Assembly (NCBI GenBank): GCA_022826805.1
Contig: JAJDUH010000046.1
Span: 1 to 41,843, forward strand
Direction: 5' to 3'
DNA from: Candidatus Poribacteria bacterium
GTDB taxonomy: Bacteria > Poribacteria > WGA-4E > WGA-3G
DNA: 41,843 nt
Numbering within the stretch: position 1 is the stretch's first letter; the number at the start of each line of letters is the position of its first letter. This document shows, one piece after another, positions 18,103-24,278 of this stretch. The notes below the pieces were generated by a model. That model was not told where the DNA came from. It ran no database searches and saw only the letters and a program-made list of their open reading frames with translations. Position numbers and translations under genes: made by a program.

Positions 18103-18528
18103 CTATTTTGTGGGAGGTGTGTAGGAAGATCGAAACCGATCAAAACGGTGACCATCAAAGGCTGAAGGCAACGGAAGTAGCGCATCTGTTCGCGCCACGG
18201 CTTCCGCCCAATCCACGAGTCGCGCATAGTGTAGCTGGAGTTTTATCCGTCCTAACCACACGACCCCGCGCGGTGATGTGATACAGACGACATTTGCGAG
18301 ATCGCATGGCCCAAGGCAGCCTTCGCTGATTGTCAATGTTATTGAAGGGGACAGTCGTCTGTTCCGCCACTCCTGTTTGAGCCACTCGACCGGAACAGGC
18401 GGTTTCCGTTTCGCTGTCACGCCACAACAACAACCCTTACAGACCAGCATATGCGTTAAGACCCGCCGCCTTGATACCAACTTGGGCGACGATTCAATTC
18501 CATCTGCTCTCATACCTTTTTCCTGCAT
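18103..18528 (-). CDS. (2Fe-2S) ferredoxin-like thioredoxin-fold protein
   Basis: About 141 residues. LVCKGCCCG near the N-terminus and SEGCLGPCDLANVVC in the middle place four cysteines as in thioredoxin-like 2Fe-2S ferredoxins, which are frequent beside CobW-family genes. The central ITLTISEGCLGPC strand-loop is characteristic. The C-terminal part (WAEAVARTDALLPLP) resembles DUF1636-like relatives. ATG 18528 is preceded by GAGGAG 11 bases upstream; TTG 18537 is less likely. It stands between the binding lipoprotein gene and the 86-aa gene on the same strand. A redox or metal-sensing role within the zinc cluster is inferred. Confidence 0.75.
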   Translation of the reverse strand: MQEKGMRADGIESSPKLVSRRRVLTHMLVCKGCCCGVTAKRKPPVPVEWLKQEWRNRRLSPSITLTISEGCLGPCDLANVVCITSPRGVVWLGRIKLQLHYARLVDWAEAVARTDALLPLPSAFDGHRFDRFRSSYTPPTK

Positions 18529-18567
18529 AATGTTCAAATCTCCTCTTGACGTTGTTGATGATATTCC

Positions 18568-18674
18568 TTAGAAATAGACACCACTTGAAACCCGCTTACC
18601 CACATTATTTCGACCATCCCAATGGGCAGCACGTGCCCGGCCTTGTAGAAACCCGCCGGCTGGAAGCCAAGGGG
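18568..18674 (-). pseudogene. Relic of a FlgD-like/secretion C-terminal domain
   Basis: Directly after the stop of the binding-protein gene the minus strand reads LGFQPAGFYKA, then after a one-base shift ARAAHWDGRNNVGKRVSSGVYF and a stop. This is the conserved end of FlgD-Ig-like C-terminal domains, matching YQPAGIYRS...AAYWDGKNEIGEKVSSGVYFYTL in the gene at 33661-36297. The fragment has a frameshift, no start and no N-terminal part, so it is debris left by a rearrangement. Confidence 0.75.
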
Positions 18675-19616
18675 TTATAACTCCGATTCCCCAATCAAAG
18701 CATGTACAATCGTATTAATATTATATCGGATCATCCCGATGTAAGTCCCTTCAGGTGTCCCCTCGTTTCCCATAGCGTCTGTGAAGAGCACACCACCAAT
18801 CTTCACATCAAATCCTTTTGACTTCACAGCAGCTTTCACCGCTTCGAGACTCCGTGAAGAGACGGATGACTCTACAAAAATAGCACGGATACGCCGCTCC
18901 GCAATAAACGTTGCCAATTCCTGTACATCAGCAATACCGACTTCTGTCGCGGTGCTAATACCTTGTAATCCGCGTACCTCAAACCCGTACGCTTTTCCGA
19001 AGTAGTTAAAACAGTCGTGCGCCGTCACAAGGACGCGTTGCTGAGATGGCACGCGTTCCACTTGCGACTGTACGTATTCATTGAGTTCCACGAGTTCCGT
19101 GAGGTAGCGTTCGGCGTTGCTTCGGTACAGGTCAGTATTATCGGCATCGAATTCACTCAGGGCATCGCGCACTTTTCCCACCGCTTGCATCCAAAGCGTC
19201 ACGTCAAACCATAAGTGCGGATCATAGAGTCCCTCGTATTCTGCGGGTGTTAGCAGCAGGCTCCGATCTACAGCGTCTGTTACGGCGACCGTCAGCGTAT
19301 CCTTCGACATCTTCGCAAGGATGTCCGTCATTTTTGCTTCAAGATGCAGCCCGTTATAGAAGATGATGTGTGCTGAACCGAGCCTTTGAACATCTTTAGG
19401 CGTCAGGCTGTAAAAGTGTGGGTCTACGCCAGGCTCCACTATCCCGGTCACCTCAACGCGCGTACCGCCGACATTTTTAACAATATCAGTAATCATACCG
19501 ATCGTGGTAACAACGCGAAGTTTATCGCCTGTGGCAGCCCCCGGTTGTCCCTTCGGATCACAGCCAGACCATATCAGTATACCTATTAAACACACTGAAA
19601 TGTATATTCTCTGCAT
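18675..19616 (-). CDS. Metal-binding lipoprotein of ABC importer (TroA/ZnuA cluster A-I)
   Basis: A 313-residue periplasmic binding lipoprotein with a lipobox (ILIWSGC). The metal ligands of the TroA type are visible: His in VDPHFYSL, His in YDPHLWFD, His in TAHDCFNYF and Asp in LFTDAMG. Three histidines and an aspartate, rather than His2-Glu-Asp, favour zinc (or the TroA-like Zn/Mn mix). No long His-rich loop is present between helices. The long backbone helix is ADVQELATFIAERRIRAIFVES. Neither the permease nor the ATPase of the importer is in this cluster, which is unusual; they must be encoded elsewhere. It lies 4 bp after the MerC-like gene. Confidence 0.9.
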   Translation of the reverse strand: MQRIYISVCLIGILIWSGCDPKGQPGAATGDKLRVVTTIGMITDIVKNVGGTRVEVTGIVEPGVDPHFYSLTPKDVQRLGSAHIIFYNGLHLEAKMTDILAKMSKDTLTVAVTDAVDRSLLLTPAEYEGLYDPHLWFDVTLWMQAVGKVRDALSEFDADNTDLYRSNAERYLTELVELNEYVQSQVERVPSQQRVLVTAHDCFNYFGKAYGFEVRGLQGISTATEVGIADVQELATFIAERRIRAIFVESSVSSRSLEAVKAAVKSKGFDVKIGGVLFTDAMGNEGTPEGTYIGMIRYNINTIVHALIGESEL

Positions 19617-19620
19617 AATT

Positions 19621-20067
19621 TTATATATCTCCCGGCTCGCATGCTGGACAGGTCCTGCAGAGGTGTCGATTCACGAGGTGTGCGGAGGCGAGTAAAATCG
19701 CACCGATACTATAGAAGACGACTTCAAAAGTGCCCTCAACCGCTGTTCGAGCGGTGGCGATGAATGCCAATGCCACTATCAGTATCAACAATGCTCGCCA
19801 GCTTCGGTGGTGTCGAATCCCCCACGCTAAACTCCCAACTGCCAACCCAATTGCCACAAGGATAAGGAACAATTCAGCACGTTCATTCGCAAGGAAGCCC
19901 AATCCAATTAAAGGCAAAATTGCGACTAAAAGCGGCATCGTAAGGCAATGAATCGCGCACGCCACAGAGAGACACGCGCCGGTCGTATCCGCTATTTCGT
20001 GGTTAAAATATCTTTTCAATTTCATCTCCTTAGAAAATCGAGAACGGGGATCGATGATAAAAACCAT
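19621..20067 (-). CDS. MerC-domain membrane protein
   Basis: A 148-residue protein with four hydrophobic helices and the MerC signature SVACAIHCLTMPLL (two cysteines near residues 37 and 41). It ends with HLCRTCPACEPGDI, a further cysteine cluster. MerC proteins of mercury operons take up Hg(II); chromosomal relatives next to zinc genes are likely metal transport or binding proteins, and no mer regulator or reductase is here. ATG 20067 follows the TonB gene after 18 bp. An inner ATG at 20025 has AAGGAG directly against it, too close to serve. A relic of a second copy lies at 28683-28859. Confidence 0.85.
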   Translation of the reverse strand: MVFIIDPRSRFSKEMKLKRYFNHEIADTTGACLSVACAIHCLTMPLLVAILPLIGLGFLANERAELFLILVAIGLAVGSLAWGIRHHRSWRALLILIVALAFIATARTAVEGTFEVVFYSIGAILLASAHLVNRHLCRTCPACEPGDI

Positions 20068-20085
20068 CGTCCCCGTCCTACAGTT

Positions 20086-22446
20086 TCAAAAATTAAGTTT
20101 ATACAGAAGTTTCGCGTTCCGTCCGGGTTCCGGCATTACCGCTTTGATGCGGGACAAATGTTCGCGGTATGCTGTATCCAAGAGGTTTTCAACCTCGAAA
20201 ACAACCATGTTCTCAAGCTGCCACCACGAAAAATTGAGAGAACCTCCAATATCATAGACGAGGTAGCCGTCTGTCGGTTCCTCAAATTCGCCGAGTCGGG
20301 TCTGGCTGCCTGAAAAACGGGATGTGACATGCAAATGCAGCGGTGTCGGCGTGTAGCTGATGACGAATTTACCGTTGAGCGGTGGGATACGCTCCAACGG
20401 TCGCCCACTGGCTTGCATAGTTCCGTGGATGTAACTCATATTCAACTGAAAATGGACCTGTGAGAGGACCTCACCACCTATCTGGATCTCAGCCCCATCC
20501 ATCACAACATCGTGTCCCATGTATTGATAAATCCACAACCATCCCGCTGCCCCGCTGCCCCACTCTTTTTCGCCGCTCTGCGTCGGAATGAGGTAGTTCT
20601 GTATCTGATTCCTGAAAAGCGCCAGATTGAGTCTGAACCTATCGTCTGCGTATTTGACGAAGAGTTCAGTGCCATAGCCGTCCTCAGATTCCAGTTCTGC
20701 ATTGCCGATTTCGTAGGAATAGACAGCCAAGTGGGGTCCATCGCTGAAAAGTTCCTCAATACCGGGTGCGCGAAACGTTTTCATCAGGGTCGCTCCAGTG
20801 CTCAACCTATCTGTCCAATGGTAAATTCCAGAGGTAGCCCCGGAGAAACCGTTGAAATCGCGGCGTTCGACGGTTCCGGCTCGGACAACTGCTCCGGGTC
20901 GAAACGGTTCCGAACGCCTAACGTCGTAGCGAATAGCCCCCTGTAAGGTAAATTTGTCGAAGTTACGCTGGTTTAGATAAAATCCTGCCAACGCGAACTC
21001 ACGGGTGTGCGGTGTCCAATAAAACCCACCTGTGGCATGGTCTCGATATTCCCCCCAAACACCGGCAACGGCGTTGTCGAACACGTGCGCCATCGCTGAG
21101 ACATTGTAGGTTAGCACCCCGAATTCCACACCAAGGGTTCCATTTGATTCCAACTCTTGATGCTCATAACGCGTATAGGCAGTCTGGAGTTTTACCTTTT
21201 CAAGCATCCTTGTATTGAAGCGGTACTCCATCTGTCCTTCATAGCGTTGCTTGTCGAGTGCGATGTTAACGCCGCTGATATGTCCCTCTGGAGAACCAGG
21301 AACACCGTAATCAGAACGGTAGCTGCTGCCGGCGGCACCGATGAAGCCCCACGGCTTAATCAGCGAGGCACCACCTGAAAAATTGACATTTGAAAGGGCA
21401 GTGTTTTCGAGGACTCCCACCGGCGTTTGTATGTCAGATGCAAGGCGTCGATTCCATTCGACATTTCCCGCAAAATCACCAATTGGAAAAGTAAAACCTG
21501 TTGTTCCCGTCAAACCTGAGTTTACAGATTCACCTTGGAACGTTAGGTGCATATCAAGCCGTCTCGGTAGAATTTGGGGTATGTGATTGCTTTTGACGTT
21601 GATAACACCGCCGAGTGTGCTTGAACCGTAAATGAGCGATGCGGGTCCCCTCGTAATTTCAACGCCTTCAGCGGTCGTTGGATCAATTGATACAGCATGG
21701 TCGGCACTGGAGGCGGATTTATCGCCTGTCCGTTCGCCATTTTCCAGAATGAGCAGCCTGTCACCGCCCAATCCACGAATCACAGGACGAGCGATTGCGC
21801 GACCCATCGTTCGTTGTGAAATGCCGATCTCATTCGCCAACGTGTTCGCCAAGGTCATACCTAACCGTCTTTGGAGTTCTTCCTCATCCAATGCTAAGTC
21901 GGTTGTTTCCTCAAACTGTGACAGATAGCGATTTGAACCGTAGACTTCGATGGTGTTCAGTTGAAACGGCAACGCCGCCAGTTCAATATCGAGATAAGGC
22001 GTGGAGGCATTGACATCAACGACTTGTTCAAACAGCTGATAACCGACCTTCAAAAACTGAAGCGTCTGCTGTCCTTCCGGCACTGCGTCGAACTTAAACT
22101 GACCGCTTGCATCGGTCCGGACGCTTTCTTCCAGTCCTTTTATACGGACTGTAACTGCACCGAGTTGGGCATGCCTAAGCTTTTCGACGACTTCACCTTC
22201 CAAGGAATGTAGTGGGTTTTGAGCACTATGTTCCCGTCCATAACAGTAGCGCAGACTTACCGCTCCGAACATCAACATACATAGACAGACCCCCTTAAAA
22301 AGTGCCCCTATCCGATGAGACCTCGACAGACCCCTATAACAGGACTTACGCGAAATTGCAGAATTCCGCATACCTCCACGCGGTAGGTGCGGTTTCAAAC
22401 CGCACCTACAAGGGGACTGCGTAAGGCCTTTATAAATGCCTAACAT
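20086..22446 (-). CDS. TonB-dependent outer-membrane receptor, ZnuD-like
   Basis: About 786 residues. After the signal region come a carboxypeptidase-regulatory-like domain (EGEVVEKLRHAQLGAVTVRI...DASGQFKFDAVPEG), a plug domain (RPVIRGLGGDRLLILENGER; SADHAVSIDPTTAEGVEITR; GPASLIYGSSTLGGVINV) and a beta-barrel ending in KLLYKLNF with the terminal aromatic expected for outer-membrane insertion. SADHAVxxDP followed by GPAxLxYG is typical of ZnuD-type zinc receptors. AAGGGAG six bases before ATG 22446 decides the start. The first 55 residues are odd: they include a translated intergenic palindrome (see 22383-22409) ahead of the hydrophobic stretch LFKGVCLCMLMFGAVSL. Starts at 22371 or 22278 are possible alternatives. 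Confidence 0.88.
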   Translation of the reverse strand: MLGIYKGLTQSPCRCGLKPHLPRGGMRNSAISRKSCYRGLSRSHRIGALFKGVCLCMLMFGAVSLRYCYGREHSAQNPLHSLEGEVVEKLRHAQLGAVTVRIKGLEESVRTDASGQFKFDAVPEGQQTLQFLKVGYQLFEQVVDVNASTPYLDIELAALPFQLNTIEVYGSNRYLSQFEETTDLALDEEELQRRLGMTLANTLANEIGISQRTMGRAIARPVIRGLGGDRLLILENGERTGDKSASSADHAVSIDPTTAEGVEITRGPASLIYGSSTLGGVINVKSNHIPQILPRRLDMHLTFQGESVNSGLTGTTGFTFPIGDFAGNVEWNRRLASDIQTPVGVLENTALSNVNFSGGASLIKPWGFIGAAGSSYRSDYGVPGSPEGHISGVNIALDKQRYEGQMEYRFNTRMLEKVKLQTAYTRYEHQELESNGTLGVEFGVLTYNVSAMAHVFDNAVAGVWGEYRDHATGGFYWTPHTREFALAGFYLNQRNFDKFTLQGAIRYDVRRSEPFRPGAVVRAGTVERRDFNGFSGATSGIYHWTDRLSTGATLMKTFRAPGIEELFSDGPHLAVYSYEIGNAELESEDGYGTELFVKYADDRFRLNLALFRNQIQNYLIPTQSGEKEWGSGAAGWLWIYQYMGHDVVMDGAEIQIGGEVLSQVHFQLNMSYIHGTMQASGRPLERIPPLNGKFVISYTPTPLHLHVTSRFSGSQTRLGEFEEPTDGYLVYDIGGSLNFSWWQLENMVVFEVENLLDTAYREHLSRIKAVMPEPGRNAKLLYKLNF
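22383..22409. repeat. Perfect 13-bp palindromic repeat inside the receptor's 5' coding region
   Basis: GTAGGTGCGGTTT-c-AAACCGCACCTAC, 13-bp arms around one base. It belongs to the same style of palindromic repeats as those at 15232 and 30193. Here it lies within the reading frame and would encode part of CRCGLKPHLPRG. Confidence 0.85.
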
Positions 22447-22458
22447 GGTCATCTCCCT

Positions 22459-23085
22459 TTATTGGACAGTGACCGGTATCAGGAGTGCCGCCGTGAAATC
22501 GGGATGATTCCCGTGAAGAAGTTGCAGTTTAATTTCCGTTTTTCCTGCTTTCAGTCCTTCGAGTCCAAACGGTAACGCGTCACCGTGTTCTTCGTGGTGT
22601 TCCTCTTCGGCGTGTTCCTCTTCGGCGTGTTCCTCTTCGTCCAGATGGATCTGAATAATAGAGGCATCGTAACCCGACAGACCCAAACTGAAGAATTCCG
22701 CTCCGCCATGTCCATGGTCGTCATCTCCATGGTCGTCATCTCCATCCGGCGGGGGCGCTACTTCATCGAGATGGAGTTCCGCTTCGTTCGCGTCAATAAA
22801 ATGTACATGTACCTCAATCTCTTCACCAACGCCAACGGTGAGACCACCTTCATGGGTGCCTTGATGTTGATGATAGACCACTTCTCCATTGATTTCCAGG
22901 TTAAAGCCGTCAGCATCGGCGTGAAGGGGTGCATCCGCTTCGTGTTCGTGATCATGATCATCATCGACAATGGGGTTGTCATCTTCGCCACAACCTCCCA
23001 TGAGGGGAAGTACAGCGACAAAGGTTAGTAACATTAATCGAGAAAAGGCGACAGAAAAGCCGCTTCCATAAAAACGTGTAAACAT
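22459..23085 (-). CDS. His/Asp/Glu-rich lipoprotein, probable periplasmic zinc-binding protein
   Basis: About 208 residues. A signal peptide with lipobox (VLPLMGGC) makes it a lipoprotein. The mature part has clusters of metal-liganding residues: DDDHDHEHEAD, HQHQGTHEGG, HVHFID, DGDDDHGDDDHGHGG and EEEHAEEEHAEEEHHEEH. The nucleotide sequence has 15-bp direct repeats in two of these (ttcctcttcggcgtg three times near 22600-22645; catggtcgtcatctc twice near 22709-22745), so the His-rich linkers may vary in length. ATG 23085 has TTGGAG upstream; TTG 23097 is less likely. It lies 6 bp before the ZnuD-like receptor gene, suggesting that it hands over zinc in the periplasm. Confidence 0.85.
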   Translation of the reverse strand: MFTRFYGSGFSVAFSRLMLLTFVAVLPLMGGCGEDDNPIVDDDHDHEHEADAPLHADADGFNLEINGEVVYHQHQGTHEGGLTVGVGEEIEVHVHFIDANEAELHLDEVAPPPDGDDDHGDDDHGHGGAEFFSLGLSGYDASIIQIHLDEEEHAEEEHAEEEHHEEHGDALPFGLEGLKAGKTEIKLQLLHGNHPDFTAALLIPVTVQ

Positions 23086-23112
23086 TGTATTCTCCAATAT
23101 TTTACTTACTTG

Positions 23113-23140
23113 TTAGTTATTAGTTGTCAGTTGTCAGTTA
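23113..23140. repeat. Heptameric tandem repeats upstream of the lipoprotein gene
   Basis: Four 7-mers in tandem: ttagtta, ttagttg, tcagttg, tcagtta. Short tandem heptamers of this kind are common intergenic repeats in some large bacterial genomes. The rest of 23086-23385 holds no gene that I can see; gcacaacctaacaggttatgc (23182-23202) is an imperfect palindrome that might be an operator, and a promoter for 22459-23085 must lie here if the terminator at 23390 works. Confidence 0.7.
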
Positions 23141-23385
23141 AGAGGGTTTATCCTGAAAATCCTGATTCTGACCCCTAAAGATGCACAACCTAACAGGTTA
23201 TGCTACAAAGAACCACTGCTTTTAACAGGCGGCATGGCGCGTGAAAGAAGAATGTGAAAGCGCGTACTAACATGCCAGTGGCAGCTTGGACATTTTCACT
23301 TCAATTTGCAAAGTAGAACTATACAAAGGGACGGAGAAATATAGATATTCCCGCACCCTTTGGACAACATAGCAACATAAAATAG

Positions 23386-23413
23386 AAAAAGATTTTGCCT
23401 TCAGGCAAAATCT
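23386..23413 (-). terminator. Intrinsic terminator overlapping the stop of the 116-aa gene
   Basis: On the minus strand AGATTTTGCC-TGAA-GGCAAAATCT is followed by TTTT. The 10-bp stem (23390-23399 with 23404-23413) is perfect, and the TGA stop codon of the upstream gene is in the loop. It would end or attenuate transcription between the promoter at 23.8 kb and the remaining zinc genes. Confidence 0.75.
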
Positions 23414-23751
23414 GGAAGTTCATTGGAGAATACAGGTGGGGCACGACTTCGCGTGTTCGTGGTGAGTCTTAAAGGAAGAAAAACGGTAACCTCATAAAGC
23501 GAAAGCACCGTAATCGGAAGGAATAGAAAGATGAGTGCAACGAACGCAATCTCCTCTCCGACATGTTGACTGCAGTAGAAACAGGCTGCACAGGCTTCCC
23601 CGCAATGGGCGTGTTCGTCATGATCGTGATGATCGTGCGTGAGTGCAATGACACTCAGCAGCGCAACATAACAGCATAAACCCATTAAAATGCCGGTTTT
23701 CAAATTACGCCGAAATATTAGTATGTTGGGGAAAACCATGCCGTTTCTCAT
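23401..23751 (-). CDS. Small His/Cys-rich membrane protein at the head of the zinc cluster
   Basis: A 116-residue protein with two membrane helices (about LKTGILMGLCCYVALLSVIA and IAFVALIFLFLPITVLSLY). The loop between them is packed with possible metal ligands: THDHHDHDEHAHCGEACAACFYCSQH. I do not recognise a named family. It is the first gene after a consensus promoter with a Fur-like operator, and the other genes of the cluster handle zinc, so a metal sensor, chaperone or export role is inferred. The ATG at 23751 lacks a clear ribosome site; the Met at residue 5 is an alternative start. Confidence 0.75.
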   Translation of the reverse strand: MRNGMVFPNILIFRRNLKTGILMGLCCYVALLSVIALTHDHHDHDEHAHCGEACAACFYCSQHVGEEIAFVALIFLFLPITVLSLYEVTVFLPLRLTTNTRSRAPPVFSNELPDFA

Positions 23752-23769
23752 ACTGAAACTTGACTCTCT

Positions 23770-23790
23770 AAAAAATGATTGTCAATTGAT
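23770..23790 (-). promoter_or_regulatory. Putative Fur/Zur-family operator
   Basis: On the minus strand the 15-mer TGACAATCATTTTTT (23784 to 23770) matches the Fur-family 7-1-7 core TGATAATNATTATCA at 11 positions (taking C at the centre), preceded by AATCAAT. It begins about ten bases after the predicted transcription start, where a bound repressor would block transcription. Fit to a Zur site is inferred from the regulated genes. Confidence 0.5.
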
Positions 23791-23799
23791 TTGCGGAAT

Positions 23800-23828
23800 A
23801 TTATACCATGCTATTGCACCAATGTCAA
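23800..23828 (-). promoter_or_regulatory. Consensus sigma70 promoter of the zinc cluster
   Basis: On the minus strand TTGACA (23828-23823), 17 bp, TATAAT (23805-23800): both boxes perfect and optimally spaced. Transcription should start near 23793, about 40 bases before ATG 23751. The -35 box lies next to the Asp-box relic on the other strand. Confidence 0.85.
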
Positions 23829-23839
23829 ACGAAGTTAAA

Positions 23840-23956
23840 AAAAACGGGGTTGCCTTCAGATGGCAGCGAGAGGAAACTGAAGCGTCCTACACAGGTGTAG
23901 AGAAACCCCCCGAACTCATATGTAATGGCGTATGGCAAGGTTTTAAAATCGCTTCA
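23840..23956 (+). pseudogene. Relic of a sigma-Asp-box fusion gene
   Basis: The frame reads AFRWQREETEASYTGVEKPP...NGVWQGFKIAS. It aligns without gaps to LFRWKPEESEWLYTGVEET...DNIWRCFKLAAS of the protein at 8452-11193, and more loosely to LFRWRPGDLEWRDTGLVDT of the one at 25772-28672. Only about 39 codons remain, with no start or sigma domain. It is debris of a third Asp-box gene copy left beside the zinc promoter. Confidence 0.75.
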
Positions 23957-24006
23957 AATGTTCCAATCAGTTTTGCTCATTTCTGAATAAAATTTATTTT
24001 TTTTAG

Positions 24007-24042
24007 ATTATGCAAGCATTCCATCGAAAATTGTGTCTTTAA
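24007..24042 (+). promoter_or_regulatory. Bipartite promoter-like element, copy 2
   Basis: attatgca (24007-24014), 13 bp, aaattgtgtctttaa (24028-24042), identical boxes to 4821-4857. It lies 236 bp before the ABC-2 permease gene at 24279, after a T-rich tract. The interval 24043-24278 holds no gene; it has an imperfect inverted repeat ggtgtgtcatt/aatgacacc near 24160-24187. Confidence 0.55.
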
Positions 24043-24278
24043 GGGTTGAGGGACGCAAACAACGCTTTTTTGAAGATCCTGAAATGTGGTTCCTCTGGCT
24101 AAAGACGACAGGATTTTCATTATGTAGGAGGGAGGCTTAGGAAACTTGTCAGTACCAAGGGTGTGTCATTGAATAGAAAATGACACCGAAGCTGCTTCTT
24201 TTTAACAATTTATAGTCCTACACATCCACTTTTCACCGGATTTCATAAGATATTCCATCGGAATGGAGACCCTTATAA

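Noticed and set aside
23113..23140. CRISPR array
   Set aside because: The repeats are 7 bp in direct tandem with no spacers; no array of 25-40 bp repeats is seen anywhere in the window.
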